A DNA stretch of 64,000 nucleotides from Sphingomonas sp. SORGH_AS_0950 (GTDB lineage Bacteria > Pseudomonadota > Alphaproteobacteria > Sphingomonadales > Sphingomonadaceae), in the NCBI RefSeq assembly GCF_030818415.1, contig NZ_JAUTAE010000001.1, forward strand, positions 3,994,001 through 4,058,000. The letters run 5' to 3'. The position numbers were made by a program, and so were the translations under genes. The notes beneath the pieces were generated by a model. It did no database searches. It was not told the origin of the DNA and saw only the letters and a list, made by a program, of their open reading frames with translations. How positions within the stretch are numbered: the stretch's first letter is position 1; every line of letters starts with the position of its first letter. Below are positions 55,501 to 64,000 of this stretch, one piece after another.

Positions 55501-58500
55501 ATCTCGATCGAGAATCTGACCGGGTCCGACAATGATGACGTGCTGATCGGCGATGCTGCGGCGAACACGCTGTCGGGCGGAGCGGGTAGCGATCGGCTCG
55601 ATGGCGGAGCGGGCAATGACGTGCTGCGCGGCGGTTCGGGCGACGACATTCTGGTCGGTGGCGCCGGTGCCGACACGCTGCAGGGCGGTGACGGGGTCGA
55701 CACTGCGGACTATTCGGCCTCCGGAGCGGGCGTGTCGGTCGATTTGTCGTCCGGCACGGCGTTGGGCGGCGATGCCGAGGGCGACACCCTGTCGGGCATC
55801 GAAGCCGTGGTGGGCAGCGCCTATGACGATGTGCTGGTCGGCGCGTCAGGCATCAACAGGCTGTCGGGTGGAGCGGGTAACGACGTCATCCGCGGCGGCG
55901 CAGGGGCAGACGTGCTCGACGGCGGCGTCGGCAATGATACGCTCGATTATACCACTTCCGCACAGGGGGTGACGGTCAACCTGGCCACCGGCGCGACAGC
56001 GGGCGGCGATGCGCAGGGCGATCAGATCAGCGGGTTCGAGAACGTTACCGGCGGCAGCGGCAACGACGTGTTGTCGGGCTCCAGCGGCGCGAACGTGCTG
56101 CGCGGCGGAATGGGCGACGACGTGCTGGCGGGCCTGGGCGGCGCGGACGTGCTGGATGGTGGCGACGGCAGCGACACGGTGGATTATTCCGCCTCGTCCG
56201 CTGGCGTGACGCTCGACCTTGCGGCGGGGACGGCGAGCGGCGGCGATGCGACGGGCGATGTGCTGGCGTCGATCGAGGATGCGATCGGATCTGCGCATGA
56301 CGACGTGATCCGCACGGCGGCAGCGGGGTCGGTGATCGTCGCGGGTGCCGGTAACGACGTGATCTATGCCGGGGCCGGTGCGGATACCATCGACGGCGGT
56401 GCCGGGGCGGACCGCGTCGATTATTCCGCTTCCAGTGCGGGGGTCAGCGTCAGTCTGGCGACCGGCACGGGTACGGGCGGGGACGCGACGGGGGATCGCA
56501 TCTCCGGCGTCGAGGATGTCACCGGCTCGGCCTTTGCCGATCGGCTGACCGGTGATGCGGGCATCAACCATCTGGTCGGAGGCGCGGGCGACGACGTACT
56601 GGTCGGTGGCGCGGGGGCCGACACGCTGGAAGGTGGCGTGGGCTTCGACACGATCGACTATAGCGCGTCGACGCAGGGCGTGACGCTGGATCTGGCGAGC
56701 GGCACGGGCCAGGGCGGCGATGCGGAGGGCGACAGCTTCTCGGGCATCGAGGCCGCGATCGGCAGCAACCAGGGCGATGTGTTCGTCGGCGACGCCAATG
56801 CGCATGTCCTGTCTGGCCAGGGCGGCGACGACCGGCTGGATGCGGGTGCGGGGGCGGAGAGCTTCGACGGCGGTTCGGGCACCGACACGGTCGACTATTC
56901 GCGCTCCACTGCGGCGGTGACGGTGGACCTTGCCGCGGGGACGGCGAGCGGGGGCTATGCCGCCGGAGACGTGCTGCGCAGCGTCGAGGCGGTGGTCGGC
57001 AGCGGGTTCGACGACGTGCTGAGCGGTACGGCCGGGGCCAATACGCTGCTGGGCGGGGCCGGCAACGATGTCATCCGCGGCGGGGGCGGGGCGGACCAGC
57101 TCGATGGCGGCGACGGGATCGACACGCTCGATTATGCGACGTCGCAGAGCGGCGTGACGGTCAATTTGACGACCAACACGGCGAGCGGCGGCGACGCGAG
57201 TGGCGACCTGATCGCGAATTTCGAGAATGTCACCGGCTCGTCGATGGCCGATACGCTGACCGGCACCAACGGTGCGAACACCCTTACGGGCGGCGCTGGC
57301 GACGATGTGCTGGCGGGTCTGGGCGGGGCCGACGTGCTGGACGGTGGCAACGGATTCGATACGGCGGACTATAGCGCCTCGGGCGCTGGCGTGACCGTGG
57401 ACCTGTCGACCGGCACCGGGGCTGGCGGCGATGCGGCGGGCGATCGCCTGATCTCGATCGAAAAGGTCATTGGTTCCACCTTCAACGACCGACTGGTCGG
57501 CGCCGCCGGTGCCGAGACGCTGCTGGGCGGCGCGGGCGACGATATCCTGGTCGGCAGCGACGGTGCGGACACGCTGTCGGGTGGCGACGGTAACGACACC
57601 GTCGATTATTCCGGCTCCGCCGCTGGCATCGTCGTCGGACTGGACGGATCGGTCGGGCATGGCGGGTACGCCGAAGGCGACGTGCTGCGCGATGTCGAAA
57701 ATGTGATCGGCACCGCGCAGGCGGACACGATCACCGGCAATGGCGCCGCCAACACGCTGACCGGCGGTGCGGGCAACGACATGCTGGACGGCGGCGCGGG
57801 CAATGACGTGCTGGACGGCGGCATCGGTGACGACGTGCTGCGGGGCGGTGTCGGCGCGGACGTGCTGCGCGGCGGCGACGGCTTCGACACGATCGATTAT
57901 GCGACCTCGGGCGCCGGGGTGACGATCGACCTGCAAACCGGCACCGCGAGCGACGGCGACGCGACCGGGGACAGCTTCTCCAGCATCGAACGGGTCGTCG
58001 GCTCGGCCTATGACGACAGCCTGTCGGCGGCGGCAACGGGATCGACGCTGGACGGCAATGCCGGCGCGGATGTGCTCAGAGGCGATGTAGGCACCGACGT
58101 GCTGCGCGGTGGCGAGGGCGACGACCTGCTGGTCGGCAGCGGCGGCGCGGACGCCATGGACGGCGGCAGCGGCGTCGATACGGCGGACTATTCCGCCTCC
58201 ACGGGGGCGGTGACGGTCGATCTGGCCGCAGGTACCGGCCGGGGCGGCGATGCCGATGGCGACACGCTGACCTCGGTCGAGCGGGTCATCGGTTCGGCGG
58301 GCGACGACGTGCTGATGGGCGACAGCAATGCCAACACGCTGATCGGTGGCGCGGGCGACGATCTGCTCGCCGGTGGAGCCGGTGCCGACGTGCTGGACGG
58401 CGGGTCCGGGAGCGATACGGCGAATTACGCCGGGTCGGCGGCGGCGGTGACCGTCGATCTGGCCAGCGGCACGGGCATCGGCGGCGATGCGCAGGGCGAT

Positions 58501-61500
58501 ACGCTGCTCCGCATCGAGAATCTGGTCGGCTCGTCGATGGCCGATACGTTGACCGGCGATGCGGGGGCGAACCGGCTGACCGGCGGTGCTGGCGACGACG
58601 TGCTGGCGGGCCTGGGCGGCGCGGACGTGCTGGACGGCGGTGACGGCAGCGACACGGCGGACTATAGCGCATCGGGTGCGGGCGTGACGGTCGATCTGCT
58701 TGCCGGGACGGCGCAGGGCGGCGACGCGCAGGGCGATACGCTGGTCTCGATCGAGAATGCGATCGGCTCGGCCTATGCCGACGTGCTGACCGCGGCGGCG
58801 GCGGGCGGTCGGCTGACCGGCGGCGCGGGCGACGACCGGCTGGTGTCGGGCGCGGGCAGCGACACGCTGGACGGCGGCAGCGGCACGGACATCGCCGATT
58901 ACGCCCGCTCGAGCGCGGGGGTGACGGTCAATCTGGCGACGGGCGCCAATAGCGGCGGCGATGCGCAGGGCGACACTCTGGTGTCGATCGAGCAGGTCGT
59001 CGGCTCCGATTTCGCCGACATTCTGACCGGCGACAGCGGTGCCAACATGCTCGTTGGCGGCGCGGGCGATGACATGCTGGAAGGCGGCGTGGGCGCGGAC
59101 GTACTGGACGGCGGCGCGGGCAACGACACCGCGAGCTATGCCAATGCGACGGCGGGCGTGGCGGTCAGCCTTGCATCGGGTCAGGGCAGCGCGGGCGAGG
59201 CCACCGGCGACGTGCTGGTCGATATCGAGAACCTGACCGGATCGCGCTACGCCGACACGCTGACCGGCGATGCGGGCGCCAACGTGCTGATGGGTGGTGC
59301 CGGCGACGACGTGCTGGCCGGCCTGGGCGGTGCGGACGTGCTGGATGGCGGCACCGGCAGCAATACGGCGGACTATTCGGCGTCCATGGCGGGTGTTCAG
59401 GTCAACCTGTCGACTGCGACGATCACCGCCAACCAGCTGACGGGCGGTGCGATCACGGCCGGTTCGGGGCAGGGCGGCGATGCGCAGGGCGACACGCTGC
59501 GCAATATCCGGAACGTCATCGGCACCGCGTTCAGCGACTATCTGATCGCAGGGGCGTCGGGTGGCCGTCTGTCCGCTGGCGGTGGGAATGATATTCTGTT
59601 GGCGGCCGTCGGCGCGGACGTGCTGGACGGTGGTGACGGCAGCGACACCGCGAATTACTCGCTCTCCACGGCAGGGGTGGTGATCGATCTCTCGCTCGGC
59701 ACCGCCAGCGGCGGCTATGCGGCGGGCGACACGCTGATCGCGATCGAGGCTCTGTACGGCTCGAATTTCGCAGACACGCTGACGGGCACATCGGGCAGCA
59801 ACGATATCCGTGGCGCCGCCGGCGACGATGTGATCGAGGGGCTCGGTGGCGCCGATATGCTCGACGGCGGCGCGGGGATCGACACGGTGTCCTATGCCCG
59901 GTCGGGTGTCGGTGTCACCGTCGATATGGGCCTGGCCACCGCGCAGGTGTCCGCAGGCGATGCGTCGGGCGATATCCTCAGCGGGTTCGAGAAGGTGCTG
60001 GGCTCGGCCTATGCCGACCGGCTGACGGCGGCGGCGACGGGCAGCACGCTGATGGGCGGCGCGGGCAACGACACGCTGGTCGCAGGCGCCGGGGCTGACA
60101 CGATCGACGGCGGCGCCGACAATGATACCATCGACTATTCCGGCTCGACGGCGGGCGTAACGGTCGATCTGGCGACGCAGACGGCATCGGGGGGCGATGC
60201 GCAGGGCGACGTCATCACCAATGTCGAGAACGTCATCGGCACGGCCTATGCCGATACGCTGACCGGCGATGGCGGCGGCAACATCCTGCGCGGCGGCGCG
60301 GGCGACGACGTGCTGGCGGGTCTGGGCGGTGCGGACGTGCTGGACGGCGGCGACGGCACCGACATGGCGGATTACAGCGCCTCGGCCAATGGCGTCACCA
60401 TCAACCTGACGGCCGGCACGGGGTCGGGCGGCGACGCCGATGGCGATACGCTGATCGCGATCGAGAACGTCACCGGCGGCAGCGGCAACGACGTGCTGAC
60501 CGGCACGGCGGGCGTCAACCTGCTCAAGGGCGGCGGCGGAGACGATGTGCTGGCGGGCCTGGGCGGCGCGGACGTGCTGGATGGTGGCGCGGGCAGCAAC
60601 ACCGCCGACTATAGCGCCTCGGGTGCGGCGGTCTATGTCACGCTGGGTAATCTTCAGATCGCGACCCCGTTGGGGATGGTCACCAGTGCGGTGGGGCGTG
60701 GCGGCGATGCCGAGGGCGACACGCTGGCCAACATTCAGAACCTGATCGGGTCGGCTTATAACGACATTCTCGCCGCGTCCGCAGGCGGAGGCAAGTTGCA
60801 GGGCGGCGGCGGCGGCGACAATCTGGTCGCCAATGCCGGCGCCGATCAGATCGACGGTGGCGCCGGCTTCGATTTCGTCAACTATGCATACAGCAACGGC
60901 GGCGTGACCGTGAACCTCACCACAGGTGTCGGGTCGGGCGGCTATGCGCAGGGCGATACCTATACCGGGCTCGAAGGCATCTACGCCTCCGGTAACGCCG
61001 ACACATTGACCGGCACCGGCGGCGTCAACATCATCAAGGGCTTTGCCGGCAACGATATCATCGAGGGGCTGGGCGGCGCGGACACGCTCGATGGCGGGGA
61101 CGGCATCGACACCGTGTCCTACGTCAATTCGGCGCAAGGCGTCACGGTCAACCTGAACCTGACCACGGCGCAGCTGTCGGGTGGGGACGCATCGGGCGAT
61201 ATCCTGAGCAATTTCGAGAATATCCTCGGTTCGGCGCAGGCGGACATCCTGACCGGCAATGCGGGGGCGAACACCCTGACCGGCGGCGCGGGCGACGACG
61301 TTCTGGAGGGCGGCGCAGACGCGGATACGCTCGACGGCGGCACGGGCAGCGACACGGCGAGCTATGCCGGGTCCGGCGCGGGCGTGACCGTCGATCTGAG
61401 GGTGGCGACGGCGCAAAGCTCAACGGGGGATGCGTCCGGCGACGTGCTGACCGGGATCGAGAACCTGACCGGCTCGGCGCTTGACGACATGCTGACCGGC

Positions 61501-64000
61501 AATAGTGGCAGCAACGTCCTGCGCGGCGGTGCAGGCAACGACACGCTCGTGGGGCTGGGCGGAGACGACACGATCGACGGCGGCGACGGGACCGATACCA
61601 TTACCTATGTCGCCTCGCTGACGGGTGTCACCGTCAACCTGACCACCAACGTCAATCTGGGCGGCGACGCGCAGGGCGACCTGATCCAGAATGTCGAGAA
61701 TGTCACCGGCTCCGCCTTTGACGACACGCTGACCGGCGACGCCAACGCCAACGCCCTGCTGGGTGGCGACGGTAACGACGTGCTGGCGGGCCTGGGCGGC
61801 GCCGATACGCTGGACGGCGGCGCGGGCAGCAACACGGCCGATTATTCCGCATCGGGTGCGGCCGTGTCGGTTAATCTGAGCCTGGTCAACGGCACCTATG
61901 CCAATGCCGGTCAGGGTGTCGGTGGCGATGCGCAGGGCGACACGCTGGTCAATATCCAGAACGTCATTGGTTCGGCGTTCAACGATTATCTCTACGCTAC
62001 TGATTCGGGCGGCGTGCTGAAGGGCGGCGCGGGCGACGACGTCATGGTCGCAGGCGCGGGGAATGACGTCTTCGATGGCGGTGCGGGCAATGATCTGGTC
62101 AATTATTTGCGGTCAAATGCGGCCGTTACGATCAACCTGACCGCCAGAACCGCATCTGGTGGCTATGCCGCTGGCGACACGTTGACCGGTATCGAAAGCC
62201 TGTGGGGATCGACGTTCAACGACACGCTGACCGGCGATGCGAACAACAACAAGATCAGCGGCGACGCAGGCAACGACGTGATCGACGGCGGTGCGGGCGA
62301 CGATACGCTCGATGGCGGTGCAGGCACCGACACGCTGAGCTATGCCAGCGCGACCAGTGGTGTCAGCGTAGTCGCGAACTATAACGGGTGGTCAAATAAT
62401 GTCTGGCAATATTTGCCGCGCAATACCGTCGGCGCTGGCGCAGACATCACGAGCAACTTCGAAATCCTAGTTGGTTCCGCATATAGCGACATTCTGAAGG
62501 GGACTCGGGAACTCTATGGGTTCCAGGCTGGCGCGGGCAACGACCTGATCTATGCGAACAACAATGCGAACAGCATCGATGGCGGCGCAGGCATCGACAC
62601 GCTGACCTATATCGAAACGAGTAGCTGGGGCGGCGTAACGGTCGATCTGGGCGCCAACAGCAATGGGGCGACCAAGGCATCGGGTGGCTGGGCCAGTAAC
62701 GATCAGATCACGAATGTCGAAAACCTGATCGGGTCCAACTTCACCGACTATCTGGCGGGTGATGGCGGGGTGAATGCGCTGGACGGCGCGGCGGGCAACG
62801 ACACGCTGGTCGGCGGCGGCGGCAACGACGTGCTGTTCGGCGGCGACGGGGACGACATCCTGATCGGCGGCACGGGAGCGGACGCCCTCATTGGTGGCAG
62901 GGGCACCGATACCGCGAGTTGGGCGGGGTCCAGCTCCGGCGTGAACGCGAGCCTCGCGACGGGCGTCGCCTCTGGCGGCGATGCGGGCACGCCCGGCGCG
63001 GCAACGCCCTATGCCAATGCCAGCCTGATCGCCGGCTGGAGCTTTTCGGAAGGATCGGGCAATACCGCCACCGCGATTGGCGGGACGCAGAGCATCGTGC
63101 TGAGCAACGCCAACTGGGTTGCCGACGATCATGGCGGCAAGGCGATCGATTTCGCGGGGAACAGCAACAGCACTGCAAGGGTAGGCGCGCTGACCTTCGG
63201 CGAGAGCTTCACGATCGCTACCAAGGTCAATTTCGATCAGCCTGCCGGCTCGAACGAGGGAATATTCCGCTTCGGGATCAGCAACTCCACCAATTCCGCC
63301 GGCCAGATCTTTCTGAACCGCACCACGTCGGGGGGGCTGTACTTCGAGATTCGTGATGGTGTGACCGGCAACGTTTTTGGGGCCCAGACGGCCGCCGGCC
63401 TTACAACCCCAGGCACTTGGTACGACGTGGCGGTGACCTATCAGGCTGGTCGCATGACGATCTATCTGAACGGGAATGTGGTCGCCAATTCGGAAAACAC
63501 CGTGGTATTGGCGAACGCCAACCTATTCCGACAACTATATCGGTCGGGACTGGTCGAACACGCGCGCGCTCGATGGGAAGATGGACGACTTCGCCGTCTT
63601 CAAATCCGCGCTGACCCAGGCGGAGATTCAGCAGCTCGCGACGCAGACCAAGGGGCAGGAAGGTTCCGGCCTGGTGACCGACACGCTGTCGGGGATCGAA
63701 AACCTGACCGGTACCGATTATGCCGACACGCTGACCGGTGATGCCGGTAACAACGTGCTGGACGGCGGTCTGGGCAACGATACGCTTTCCGGCGGTGCGG
63801 GGGACGATGTCCTGATCGGTGGCATCGGCGCGGACCGGCTGGATGGCGGGGCGGGTTCGGACACCGCATCCTATGCGGGATCCGCAGCGCCTGTCACTGT
63901 CAACCTCGCCACGGGCGCTGTCCTGGGCGGGGATGCGCAGGGTGATACGCTGATCAGCATGGAAAGCGTCACCGGGTCGGTCGGCAACGATACGTTGACC
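49579..64000 (+). CDS. Giant RTX-repeat adhesin of type I secretion (partial at 3' end; one frameshift)
   Basis: At least 4,800 residues. The ATG at 49579 has CAGG 7 nt upstream. The N-terminus (about residues 40-125) resembles BapA-type prefix domains ([18 protein letters not shown]), followed by a Gln/Glu/Lys-rich linker (about 134-205). From about residue 464 the protein is built of GGxGxDxL nonapeptide blocks separated by DTADYSxSxAGVTVDL and GGDAEGDxLxxIENxxGS segments, giving a unit of about 79 residues. A LamG-like domain interrupts a unit at about residues 4470-4690. At 63526-63530 a frameshift breaks the frame; the continuing frame is open to the window edge. The C-terminal secretion signal is outside. 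Calcium-dependent cell-surface or biofilm adhesion is inferred from the family and from the adjacent secretion genes. Confidence 0.87.
50970..64000 (+). repeat. Tandem 237-bp repeat array encoding RTX units
   Basis: The adhesin gene carries about 50 repeated units, counted by the GDAxGD segment. The commonest period is 237 bp (79 codons); a few units are longer through insertions in the spacer, such as those near 59400, 60640 and 61890. Units are diverged, not identical, so the array is old rather than recently expanded. Confidence 0.85.
62990..63650 (+). other. LamG/concanavalin A-like domain inserted into an RTX unit
   Basis: Between SGGDAG and [10 protein letters not shown], where a normal unit would continue directly, there are about 215 residues of different character. 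They read [16 protein letters not shown], then [44 protein letters not shown] and [20 protein letters not shown]: the order of strands seen in LamG domains. Such domains often bind sugars. The frameshift of the gene lies inside this domain. Confidence 0.8.

Noticed and set aside
55846..61416. A 1,856-codon open frame on the minus strand within the adhesin repeats, and many minus-strand frames of about 76 codons spaced at 237 bp
   Set aside because: They mirror the repeat period of the adhesin on the other strand, are Arg/Ala/Pro-rich without family motifs, and arise from the GC-rich repeated codons.
50970..64000. CRISPR array or satellite repeat
   Set aside because: The repeat unit is a multiple of three, stays in one reading frame and encodes conserved RTX motifs; there are no unique spacers.

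Overview
The window is high-GC, tightly packed bacterial DNA with long co-directional gene runs and many ATGA start/stop overlaps. A TonB-dependent receptor at the head of an aromatic catabolic operon, a fused pcaDC gene, an FnrL-type regulator and a giant RTX adhesin locus together suggest an alphaproteobacterium, most likely a sphingomonad. That placement rests on gene content and style only; no rRNA or tRNA gene was seen.

Region 1 (1-7.2 kb) is a microaerobic block: a canonical cytochrome bd subunit I (cut by the window edge) diverging from cydDC, then fnr-hemN diverging from ompW. Both divergent gaps carry FNR-type palindromes (TTGAC-N4-GTCAA). Region 2 (7.2-21.3 kb) holds a FUSC-type exporter with a divergent LysR regulator, an FMN 2-hydroxyacid dehydrogenase, and a seven-gene minus-strand run: TonB receptor, secreted NTF2-like protein, arylacetonitrilase-like nitrilase, MFS carrier, aldehyde dehydrogenase, ThDP decarboxylase-like enzyme and mandelate dehydrogenase-like enzyme. 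Read in order these could take an aromatic hydroxynitrile to mandelate, benzoylformate, benzaldehyde and benzoate (or the 4-hydroxy series). Region 3 (21.6-32.1 kb) has two AraC regulators, pobA and a complete protocatechuate ortho-cleavage operon (pcaIJHGB, fused pcaDC, pcaF), then a second nitrilase. pobA carries a one-base frameshift in this sequence.

Region 4 (32.1-41.5 kb) is mixed: a palindromic intergenic repeat, small redox and NAD(P)-binding proteins, a LysR regulator, a fatty acid desaturase overlapping a KDPGal aldolase, a cyanide-insensitive-type bd oxidase (cioAB plus a 40-aa DUF2474 protein), and a MocR regulator with two small genes that share an operator-like motif. Region 5 (41.5-64 kb) is a type I secretion adhesin locus: TolC-like and HlyD-like proteins on the minus strand; an ABC exporter with a degenerate C39 domain, a MotB-like protein, a MotA-like protein with a long tail, a PilZ protein and a giant adhesin on the plus strand. 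The adhesin contains about 50 RTX-type repeat units of about 79 residues and a LamG-like insert, has a frameshift near its end, and runs off the window.

The most notable system is this last one: a proton-channel pair resembling Salmonella SiiAB, together with a PilZ protein, built into the secretion locus of an almost entirely RTX-based giant adhesin. The second is a possible cyanogenic aromatic nitrile route that feeds protocatechuate degradation in a genome segment that also encodes a cyanide-insensitive oxidase.
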